A stretch of DNA of 37,578 nucleotides from a bacterium. Its GTDB lineage: Bacteria; Patescibacteriota; Minisyncoccia; Phycocordibacterales; UBA2100. Positions 12,936 through 19,652 of the stretch are shown here, one piece after another (positions within the stretch are counted from its first letter, which is position 1; every line of letters begins with the position of its first letter). The translations under genes and the position numbers were made by a program. Under the pieces are notes generated by a model. It ran no database searches and was not told the origin of the DNA. It saw nothing but the letters and a program-made list of their open reading frames with translations. Location of the stretch: contig JAEUQT010000003.1 of the NCBI GenBank assembly GCA_016789445.1, positions 146,600-184,177 on the forward strand. The letters are read 5' to 3'.

Positions 12936-15320
12936 ATGTCGCGTGCACACACCGTTATCCACCGGGGCGCTTCTTCAGCCCCTGATCAGGCGTCCGCCGC
13001 CGAATCCGCGGCCGCGCGGGTCTATGCGAAGTACTTGCCGCGCATCCAGAAACGCGACGGCCGCATCCTCCCTTTCGAGTTCGAGAAGGTCGTACAGGCG
13101 ATCCACAAGGCGATGCTCGCCTCGCACGAAGGCTCCGTCGAGGAGGCGCACGTCGTCGCGCACAAGGTCGCTGGCGAGATGATGCGCATCGCGAAGACAT
13201 ACAAGAACTTCCTCCCGAGCGTCGAAGGATGCCAGGATGAGGTGGAACGCCAGCTCATGCTGAGCGATTACGTCGCGTCGGCGAAAGCGTACATTCTCTA
13301 CCGCGCCAAGCGTTCGGAGGCGCGCAAAGAGCAGGGCGTCGTGCCCGAGCGCGTGAAGAAGCTCGCCGAGGAGAGCGCGAAGTACTTCACGGACAACCCG
13401 CTGGGCGAGTTCGTCTACTTGCGCACCTACGCGCGCTGGATCGAGAAGGAGCAGCGCCGCGAGACCTGGATCGAGACGGTGGACCGGTACGTGGATTTCA
13501 TGCGGGAGAACCTCGGCGACACGCTGACGGCGAAGGAATATGCGGAGGTGCGCGAGGCGATCCTCCGGCAGGAAGTGATGCCCTCCATGCGCGCGATGCA
13601 GTTCTCCGGCGAGCCCGCGCGCCGCTGCCACACCTGCGTCTACAACTGCACTTTCACCGCGCCGACGAAGCTCGAGGATTTCGCCGAGATCATGTACCTC
13701 TCGATGCAGGGATGCGGAGTGGGATTCGCGGCAGAGAGCCAGAATATCCAGCAGCTGCCGCAGATCGAGAAGCAGACCGGCGAGAAGCTGGCGACCCACG
13801 TCGTCGGCGACAGCAAGGAAGGCTGGTGCGACGCCCTCACTCTCGGCCTGCGCGCCTGGTACGCCGGCCAGGATGTCGATTTCGATTTCTCGCGCATCCG
13901 GCCCGCCGGCGCGCGACTGAAGACCATGGGCGGCAAGGCCTCCGGCCCGGAGCCGCTGCGCAACCTCCTTGCCTTTGCGCGCGACCGCATCCTTAAGCGG
14001 CAGGGGCGGCGCCTGCGCAATATCGACGCGCACGACATCATCTGCAAGATCGGCGAGTGCGTGGTCGCCGGCGGCGTGCGCCGCACCGCGATGATCTCGC
14101 TCTCCGACCTTGATGACGCAGAGATCCGCGACGCGAAGAAGGGACAGTTCTATCTCACTGATCCGCACCGCTCCGTCGCGAACAACTCCGCCGTCTACGA
14201 GACGCGGCCGAGCAATACCGAGCTCATGGACGAGTGGGTGGCGCTCATGAAGAGCGGAACCGGCGAGCGCGGCATCTTCAACCGCGGCTCGCTGGAGAAG
14301 ACCATGCCGGAACGCCGCCGCGCGTTCCTCGACAAGAAGTACGGCGGCGTCCGCAAGGGGTTCATCGGGCAGATCGGCACCAATCCGTGCGGCGAGATCC
14401 TCCTGCAGCCGAAGCAGTTCTGCAATCTCTCCGAGGTCATCGCCCGCGCGGATGACACGCCGAAGAGCCTGCTGCGCAAGGCCCGCCTCGCGGCGCTCCT
14501 CGGCACCTACCAATCCACGCTCACGAGTTTCCGGTATATCTCGAAAGAATGGACGGAGAATTGCGAGCAGGAACGCCTGCTCGGCGTCTCGATCACCGGG
14601 CAATGGGATTGCCCCGCGGTCCGCGATGCTGAGATGCTCCGGAGCATGCGCGAGACGGCCGTGAAGGCGAACGCGAAGTACGCCAAGCGGTTCGGCGTCC
14701 CCGCCTCGATGGCGGTGACGGCAGTGAAGCCTTCCGGCACCGTCTCCCAGACCTTCGACTGCTCCTCGGGGCTGCACCCGCGCCACGCGAAATACTACAT
14801 CCGCCGCATCCGCATCTCGGCGACGGATTCCCTCTTCAAGCTCATGCGCGACCAAGGCGTGCCGCATCATCCGGAGGTGGGTCAGACCGCGGAAAACGCG
14901 ACGACGTACGTGCTGGAATTCCCCATCAAGGCGCCGGACGATTCGGTCTTCAAGAACGATCTCTCCGCCCTCGAGCAGCTTGAGTACTGGAAGAAGGTCA
15001 AGCTGAACTATACGGAGCATAACCCCTCGGCCACGGTCTCCATCGGCGAGGACGAATGGATCGGCGTCGTCGGCTGGCTCGAGAAGAACTGGGACATCAT
15101 CGGCGGCCTCTCGTTCCTGCCGCGCGAGAACCACGTCTACCAGCTCGCGCCCTACGAGGCCATCGACGAGGCGACGTATGAACGTCTCGCCGCCGCGTTC
15201 CCGGCGATCGATTATTCGAAGCTCGTCACCTACGAGCGCACCGACGAGACCGAGCAGGCCCGCGAGCTCGCCTGCGCCGGCGGCACCTGTGAGATCGAAC
15301 CTGTCCCGCTGACGGCATGA
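12936..15320 (+). CDS. nrdJ: Adenosylcobalamin-dependent class II ribonucleoside-triphosphate reductase
   Basis: 794 residues. Residues about 34-125 form an ATP-cone (QKRDGRILPFEFEKVVQAI). The catalytic barrel follows with GCGVGFAAES (Cys about 260), VVAGGVRRTAMISLSD, NPCGEILLQPKQFCN (C485 and C496) and VTAVKPSGTVSQTFDCSSG. The C-terminal CX4C pair C780/C785 (ACAGGTCE) re-reduces the active site. The plan matches Lactobacillus-type monomeric RTPR, which uses AdoCbl to make a thiyl radical and reduces ribonucleotides with or without oxygen. No intein is present. The promoter carries palindrome O2. CPR bacteria are not thought to make B12, so the cofactor is probably scavenged. Confidence 0.93.
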   Translation: MSRAHTVIHRGASSAPDQASAAESAAARVYAKYLPRIQKRDGRILPFEFEKVVQAIHKAMLASHEGSVEEAHVVAHKVAGEMMRIAKTYKNFLPSVEGCQDEVERQLMLSDYVASAKAYILYRAKRSEARKEQGVVPERVKKLAEESAKYFTDNPLGEFVYLRTYARWIEKEQRRETWIETVDRYVDFMRENLGDTLTAKEYAEVREAILRQEVMPSMRAMQFSGEPARRCHTCVYNCTFTAPTKLEDFAEIMYLSMQGCGVGFAAESQNIQQLPQIEKQTGEKLATHVVGDSKEGWCDALTLGLRAWYAGQDVDFDFSRIRPAGARLKTMGGKASGPEPLRNLLAFARDRILKRQGRRLRNIDAHDIICKIGECVVAGGVRRTAMISLSDLDDAEIRDAKKGQFYLTDPHRSVANNSAVYETRPSNTELMDEWVALMKSGTGERGIFNRGSLEKTMPERRRAFLDKKYGGVRKGFIGQIGTNPCGEILLQPKQFCNLSEVIARADDTPKSLLRKARLAALLGTYQSTLTSFRYISKEWTENCEQERLLGVSITGQWDCPAVRDAEMLRSMRETAVKANAKYAKRFGVPASMAVTAVKPSGTVSQTFDCSSGLHPRHAKYYIRRIRISATDSLFKLMRDQGVPHHPEVGQTAENATTYVLEFPIKAPDDSVFKNDLSALEQLEYWKKVKLNYTEHNPSATVSIGEDEWIGVVGWLEKNWDIIGGLSFLPRENHVYQLAPYEAIDEATYERLAAAFPAIDYSKLVTYERTDETEQARELACAGGTCEIEPVPLTA

Positions 15321-15332
15321 GCCGTCAGCGGG
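15305..15332 (+). terminator. Hairpin over the nrdJ stop codon
   Basis: CCCGCTGACGGC (15305-15316) pairs perfectly with GCCGTCAGCGGG (15321-15332), with the TGA stop in the loop. There is no T-run, so it may end transcription poorly or mainly protect the mRNA 3' end. Confidence 0.6.
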
Positions 15333-15347
15333 AACGACCGGCAGCAG

Positions 15348-15377
15348 TTGACGCCGCTTTCCCTTCGTTTCTGATTA
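15348..15377 (+). promoter_or_regulatory. Promoter-like block TTGACGCCGCTTT
   Basis: TTGACG (15348-15353) and TGATTA (15372-15377), 18 nt apart, look like sigma-70 boxes. The block TTGACGCCGCTTT plus a nearby TTCGTT recurs at 36988 upstream of the small Cys-rich gene at 37064. It would be a second promoter for the riboswitch operon, upstream of operator O3. Confidence 0.45.
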
Positions 15378-15396
15378 CGTTATCCACTGGTTAAAT

Positions 15397-15417
15397 ATAG
15401 ATACTCATCTATATAAT
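15397..15417 (+). promoter_or_regulatory. Operator O3 and TATAAT promoter of the riboswitch operon
   Basis: ATAGATACTCATCTAT (15397-15412), extendable to 7-bp arms, abuts a perfect TATAAT (15412-15417). The expected start site, near 15424, is immediately before helix P1 of the riboswitch. The -35 is poor, as at nrdJ. The palindrome has the same half-sites as O1. Confidence 0.7.
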
Positions 15418-15423
15418 TATCAT

Positions 15424-15530
15424 CCACGACCGCGCGTGGAAGTCGGGTCTGAACCCCGCACTGTGCCGCAACGGTGATGCCGGAGCCTCGCTCCGGACGA
15501 GTCCGGTCTTCGCGCGGTCGTCATTCCCGA
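15424..15530 (+). ncRNA. Cobalamin riboswitch
   Basis: P1 is a perfect 11-bp helix: ACGACCGCGCG (15426-15436) with CGCGCGGTCGT (15511-15521). Between the strands are the conserved parts of the cobalamin riboswitch: GGAAGTCGGGTCTGAACCCC (GGTG-AAATCC-like hairpin), CACTGTGCCGCAACGGTGA (15459-15477, the B12-box core; variants such as CCCGCAACGGTGA are common), a GCCGGAGC/GCTCCGG stem and CGAGTCCGGTCTTC, like the usual GAGTCxGGAxACC end. This class binds AdoCbl or related cobamides and usually turns genes off. A terminator follows at 15560, so control is probably by attenuation. Confidence 0.88.
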
Positions 15531-15537
15531 GCAGGAT

Positions 15538-15583
15538 CCGCGCCTCGCGGCGCCGCACGATCCCCGCTCGGCGGGGATTTTTC
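15538..15583 (+). terminator. Riboswitch expression platform: small hairpin plus intrinsic terminator
   Basis: CCGCG/CGCGG (15538-15542 with 15546-15550) forms a hairpin. ATCCCCGC (15560-15567) pairs with GCGGGGAT (15571-15578), followed by TTTTT. The next gene starts at 15589, only 6 nt after the T-run, with no room for a Shine-Dalgarno after the terminator. The terminator would therefore decide whether the four downstream genes are made. Confidence 0.82.
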
Positions 15584-15588
15584 ATACT

Positions 15589-16488
15589 ATGGAGACCGAA
15601 CGATACCAGGACGAGCAGCTCGAGGCAGAGACGGCGTATCACGAGATCGCCCGTCCGCCCGAGGAATTCCCTGCACCGGAACCCGCGGCGGATGAAGCGC
15701 TGCAGGCCGTCCTCGAGCAGAAAGGCGGCGAGGCGGATGATTGGACGCTCGAGCAGCGGGGCGAGAGCGGCTATCGCTTCGACGGCGAGCATGTCCGCGC
15801 GCCGGACGGCAGCATCTGGGTCAACGAGGATGCGGCGCTTCACCGCGAGATGCTCGCGCAATGGAAAGAAGGCACGAACGCCGTCTTCTTCCTGCCCGAT
15901 TACCGTGAGAAGACGCCCGACGGCGAGACGCTCTACGTGACCCAGCTCATGCTCGGGAAAGACGGCACCGTCTCCTACGAGATCCACAAGCACGAGATCG
16001 CGCATCGCCGCGAAGAAGACGCTTCGCTCCCGGCAGCAGCGAAGCGGGCCGAAGCCCCGTGGGATTTCCACGAAAAGCGCCGCGCCGCGGGATCGGAGAT
16101 GCAGCCTGGGATCGAAATGCCGGATGCCGAAGCGCGCGTTGCCGGAAGCGCTGAAACGATCGCGCACGCGGAGAGCGGCGCGGATGCCTGGCTCATCGAG
16201 CTCCTCAAAGACGACCTCTCCGCCGGACGCGAGACGGCTCCACGCGAATCTTCAGACATCCGACGCGAGACGATGCTCCCCGAGGAGGAGCCGGCCCGCG
16301 AAGCGATGTCCGCATCCCCGCTTCCTGGACCACGTCCTGCGTCCGAAACGCGCGGCACGGTCCCGCCCTTCTTCCCATCTGCAGCATCTGCCGGCAGCGC
16401 GTCGGATCCAGTGCAGCCGCACGCAATAGCGCACGCGCGCCGGAGCCGTGACGGCATCATCATCGAACTCTCCCGCGCACGCGGATGA
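15589..16488 (+). CDS. Unknown acidic protein, first gene of the riboswitch operon
   Basis: 299 residues, start ATG 15589 directly after the terminator. Residues 1-60 are strongly acidic and probably disordered. Residues about 65-145 look folded (ESGYRFDGEHVRAPDGSIWV, TNAVFFLPDYREKTPDGE, LYVTQLMLGKDGTVSYEIHK). The remainder is Ala/Pro/Glu/Ser-rich with a short ordered end (SRDGIIIELSRARG). There is no signal peptide or membrane segment, so it should be cytosolic. I recognise no family. It ends 9 nt before the AAA+ gene, so the two are co-transcribed. An adaptor or substrate-binding subunit for the two ATPases is a guess from position. Confidence 0.75.
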   Translation: METERYQDEQLEAETAYHEIARPPEEFPAPEPAADEALQAVLEQKGGEADDWTLEQRGESGYRFDGEHVRAPDGSIWVNEDAALHREMLAQWKEGTNAVFFLPDYREKTPDGETLYVTQLMLGKDGTVSYEIHKHEIAHRREEDASLPAAAKRAEAPWDFHEKRRAAGSEMQPGIEMPDAEARVAGSAETIAHAESGADAWLIELLKDDLSAGRETAPRESSDIRRETMLPEEEPAREAMSASPLPGPRPASETRGTVPPFFPSAASAGSASDPVQPHAIAHARRSRDGIIIELSRARG

Positions 16489-16497
16489 TTCACTCAT

Positions 16498-18150
16498 ATG
16501 AAGCCGCGCCGCATACCCTACTACGACCTCCGCGCCGAAGCCGCCGGCAAGCTTCCCGCGCTCGTCGGCCGCGAGGCGGAACTGGAGCGCCTCGATCGCA
16601 TGCTGCGCCGGCGCGTGAATGCGAACGTCTGCCTCGTGGGACCATCCGGCGTCGGCAAGACGGCGCTCGCGTACGGCTGGATACAGCGCCTCCTGCGCAA
16701 CCGGCATCAGCCGCCGGTCATCGCCCAGCTCGATGCGGCGCACCTCGCGGAACTCGATGACCCGGCCGCCGAAGCATGGTACGCCGGCGCGCTGCGCAGC
16801 TTGCCCGCCGGCGTCTTCTTCGTCGACGACTTCGGGCGCGCCATCCGTCAGGATGCGGCGCTCGTCCCGCGCGCCTACCGGCTCTACCGCCACCTGCTTG
16901 CGCGCCGGGACGCGCATCTCATCCTCGCGCTCGAGCCGCATCAGCATGCGTGGCTCGAGCGCGAATGCCCCGCGTTCGCGCGGGAATTCGACGCCATCGC
17001 GCTCGAAGAACAGCCGGATGCCGAGTGCCGGCGGGTGCTCTCCCGCAAGCTGCGGCGGCTCGGGACACAGCCGATCATCGTGCCCGATGACATGATCGCG
17101 GAGGCCGTCGCGCTCGCGCGGCGGCACCCGACGCTCGGCGCGTTGCCGCGCAGCGCGATATCCCTCCTCGATGAGGGCATCGCCCTCGCCGCGGCATCGG
17201 GCGCGAAAGTGCTCGGCACGGACGCGCTCGGTCGCGCCATCGAAGCGAAGACGGGCGTCCCTCGGGCGTCGCTTTCCGCCGGCGGCCTGCGCGATGCGCT
17301 CGACATCGAGAAACAGCTGAACGCCCGCATCACCGACCAGCCCGGCGCAACCGCTCGCATCGCTGGAGCGCTGCAGCGGATGAAGCTCGGCCTGCACGAT
17401 CCGCAGCGCCCCGCTTCCTTCCTCCTTCTCGGGCCGTCAGGCGTCGGCAAGACGGAGACGGCGAAAGCGGTCGCGGCGCTCATGTTCGGCGGCGCGAAGA
17501 GCTTCGCGCGTTTCGACATGTCGGAATTCCAACAGGAACATACCGTCCAGCGGCTTATCGGCGCGCCGCCGGGATATCTCGGCCACGAGGAAGGCGGCGC
17601 GCTCACCAACGCCCTGCGCCGCGAGCCGCACTCGCTCGTCCTCCTCGACGAGATCGAGAAGGCGCATCCGAAGGTCTTCGACATCTTCCTGCAGCTCCTC
17701 GATGACGGGCGACTGACCTCGGGCCGCGGCGAGACGGTGAACGCTGCGGACGCCATCATCATGGCTACCTCGAACGCGGCGGCGCCCGAGATACTGGCAG
17801 CGCACGCGCGGGGGACGGATACCGACGATCCGGCGTTCGTGCGCGATACGGTGCTGCCGGTCCTCGCGCGGACGTTCCGGCTCGAATTCCTGAACCGCTT
17901 CGATGCCATCATCGTCTTCAAACCGCTCGCTGCGCCTGCGCTGCTGCGCATCGCGCGCCTCGAGATCCGCAAGCTCGAACAGCGCTTCGCCGCGCACCGC
18001 GTGCGCTTCGATATCGAGACGGAGACGCTGATGGACCGCATCAATGACCTTGCCGACCCGCGCTTCGGCGCACGCCCCGTGAAGCGCTTCGTCGAGGAGA
18101 CGTGCGAAACCCTCCTCACGCAAGCGCTGCTCGCCGATACTCGCGTATGA
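16498..18150 (+). CDS. Clp-like double AAA+ ATPase, compact
   Basis: 550 residues. The first AAA+ module (about 20-250) has LVGREAELERLD, Walker A GPSGVGKTA and a Walker B-like FFVDDFG with Asp in place of the usual Glu, suggesting weak or no hydrolysis. The second (about 270-550) is close to ClpB/ClpC D2: GPSGVGKTETAKAVA, FDMSEFQQEHTVQRLIGAPP, pore loop GYLGHEEGG, LVLLDEIEKAHPKVFDIFLQ, LTSGRGETVNAADAII, Arg finger FLNRFDAI and sensor-2 DPRFGARPVKRF. It lacks the Clp N-domain and ClpB middle domain, so it is short for the family. No ClpP gene or obvious IGF loop is seen. It probably threads or remodels a protein partner. The stop overlaps the next start (ATGA). Confidence 0.85.
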   Translation: MKPRRIPYYDLRAEAAGKLPALVGREAELERLDRMLRRRVNANVCLVGPSGVGKTALAYGWIQRLLRNRHQPPVIAQLDAAHLAELDDPAAEAWYAGALRSLPAGVFFVDDFGRAIRQDAALVPRAYRLYRHLLARRDAHLILALEPHQHAWLERECPAFAREFDAIALEEQPDAECRRVLSRKLRRLGTQPIIVPDDMIAEAVALARRHPTLGALPRSAISLLDEGIALAAASGAKVLGTDALGRAIEAKTGVPRASLSAGGLRDALDIEKQLNARITDQPGATARIAGALQRMKLGLHDPQRPASFLLLGPSGVGKTETAKAVAALMFGGAKSFARFDMSEFQQEHTVQRLIGAPPGYLGHEEGGALTNALRREPHSLVLLDEIEKAHPKVFDIFLQLLDDGRLTSGRGETVNAADAIIMATSNAAAPEILAAHARGTDTDDPAFVRDTVLPVLARTFRLEFLNRFDAIIVFKPLAAPALLRIARLEIRKLEQRFAAHRVRFDIETETLMDRINDLADPRFGARPVKRFVEETCETLLTQALLADTRV

Positions 18151-18371
18151 ACGCCTCCCTGCGACATGAAGCTGCCGCGGAACTCTACCGGGAGCGCACG
18201 GCGCTGCTGCGATCCATCGAGAGGGATATCCCCGCAGCGCTCGCGGATCTCATCCGCGTGAAGCTCGAATACGAGCGCGATTATCTCTCCGCCGCAGCCA
18301 TGCCCCGCGAAGCGCCGCCTGCGCCCGATCCGGCGTACTTCGAGCTGCTGCCCCTTGATATGGTCCTATGA
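18147..18371 (+). CDS. 74-residue helical protein between the two ATPases
   Basis: Starts at ATG 18147, overlapping the previous stop as ATGA, and ends at 18371, overlapping the next start the same way. The N-terminal half is a long amphipathic, charged helix (HEAAAELYRERTALLRSIER, DIPAALADLIRVKLEYERDY). The end is a Pro-rich tail, PPAPDPAYFELLPLDMVL. Coupling on both sides implies stoichiometric production with the ATPases. No family recognised; a small bridging or regulatory subunit is plausible. Confidence 0.75.
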   Translation: MNASLRHEAAAELYRERTALLRSIERDIPAALADLIRVKLEYERDYLSAAAMPREAPPAPDPAYFELLPLDMVL

Positions 18372-19645
18372 ACCGCGTCACCATCGGCATCAACGAATTC
18401 CGCGGGAAGCGCTCCCCGATCACGCTCGCCGCGCCGGACCGCCTGCGCCACCTGTACCTCCTCGGCAAGACCGGCGTCGGCAAATCGAGCGTCTTCCAGG
18501 ATCTCTGCCTGCAGGATATCCGCAACGGCGAAGGCGTCTGCTTCATGGATCCGCACGGCGATTCCGTCGAGTGGCTGCTCGCGCGCATACCGCGGGAGCG
18601 GCTCAAGGACGTCGTACTCTTCGACCCGGGAGATGCGCTGCACCCCTTCGGGCTCAATCTCCTCGAAGCGGGCGACGACGCCGAGAAGGGCTTCCTCGCG
18701 AGCGAATGCATCCGCATCTTCTACAAGCTCTTCGATCCGCAGCGCTCCGGCATCATCGGCCCGCAGTTCGAGCACTGGCTCCGCAACGCGGCGCTCACCG
18801 TCATGGCGGGCCCCGGCGGGAGCCTGCTGGATATCCCGCGCCTTTTCATAGATCCCGGCTTCGAGCGGGAGCGTCGGCGCTTCCTCACGGATGCGACGGT
18901 CATCGATTTCTGGGCGAAGCAGATGGCGCACACTTCCTCCTTCCACAAGAGCGAGATGCTCAATTACTTCCTCTCCAAATTCGGCCCCTTCCTGAGCGAC
19001 CCGCTCATGCGCACCATCATGGGGCAGCGCGTGAACAGCTTCCGCTTCGCGGACCTGATAGACAACCGCAGCATCTTCCTCGCCAACCTCTCCAAGGGCC
19101 GCATCGGCGAGACGAACGCGCACCTGCTCGGCCTCATCCTCCTCGCCCGGCTCCAATCCGCGGTATTCGCGCGCGCCGGGCGCAGCGCGGACGTCCGCAC
19201 GCCCTACTATCTCTACGTGGACGAGTTCCAGAACTTCGCGACCGATACTTTCGAGAGCCTGCTCAGCGAATCCCGCAAGTACGGGCTCGGCATCCATCTC
19301 GCGCACCAGTACCTCGCCCAGCTCACCGACGGCATCCGCGAGGCGGTCTTCGGCAACGTCGGGACGCAGCTCGCGTTCGAAGTGAGCGCGGAGGACGCGA
19401 AGGTCATCGCGCCGGGATTCGCGCCGGTCACCGAGAGCGATCTCACGAACCTTCCGCGATACCATTTCTATATCAGGCTCATGATCGAGGGGAAGACGAG
19501 CCAGGCGTTCTCCGGCATCACGCTCCCGCCGGAGCCTGCGCCGCCGGGCGTCGGGATGCGGGAGAAAGCCGTCGCGCTCAGCCGCCTCGCGCACGGCTGG
19601 CCGCTCCCGTTCGTCGAAGCCACGCTGCAGCAGGAACGCGGCTGA
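18368..19645 (+). CDS. VirD4/TraG/HerA-like ATPase (type IV coupling protein family), soluble
   Basis: 425 residues. Walker A is LGKTGVGKSS (about 33-42), followed by GEGVCFMDPHGDSVEWLLAR. Walker B is YYLYVDEFQNF (about 279-289). Then come SRKYGLGIHLAHQYLAQL and FGNVGTQLAFEVSAEDAKVI, the run typical of TraG/TraD/VirD4 and HerA-type DNA-pumping ATPases. Classical coupling proteins carry N-terminal membrane helices; none are present, so membrane attachment would need a partner. Usual CPR neighbours (VirB4, PrgI-like) are absent here. Last gene of the B12-riboswitch operon; it ends 8 nt before the converging lectin-like gene. Confidence 0.85.
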   Translation: MNRVTIGINEFRGKRSPITLAAPDRLRHLYLLGKTGVGKSSVFQDLCLQDIRNGEGVCFMDPHGDSVEWLLARIPRERLKDVVLFDPGDALHPFGLNLLEAGDDAEKGFLASECIRIFYKLFDPQRSGIIGPQFEHWLRNAALTVMAGPGGSLLDIPRLFIDPGFERERRRFLTDATVIDFWAKQMAHTSSFHKSEMLNYFLSKFGPFLSDPLMRTIMGQRVNSFRFADLIDNRSIFLANLSKGRIGETNAHLLGLILLARLQSAVFARAGRSADVRTPYYLYVDEFQNFATDTFESLLSESRKYGLGIHLAHQYLAQLTDGIREAVFGNVGTQLAFEVSAEDAKVIAPGFAPVTESDLTNLPRYHFYIRLMIEGKTSQAFSGITLPPEPAPPGVGMREKAVALSRLAHGWPLPFVEATLQQERG

Positions 19646-19652
19646 TGCCGCT

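Noticed and set aside
12975-15134. 719-codon minus-strand open frame opposite nrdJ
   Set aside because: NrdJ motifs on the plus strand are unequivocal; the frame reflects GC-rich codon bias.
15424-15530. Riboswitch as a 3' element of nrdJ
   Set aside because: It has its own TATAAT, starts right after it, and is followed by a terminator before a new gene, so it belongs to the downstream operon; a strong hairpin also closes nrdJ.
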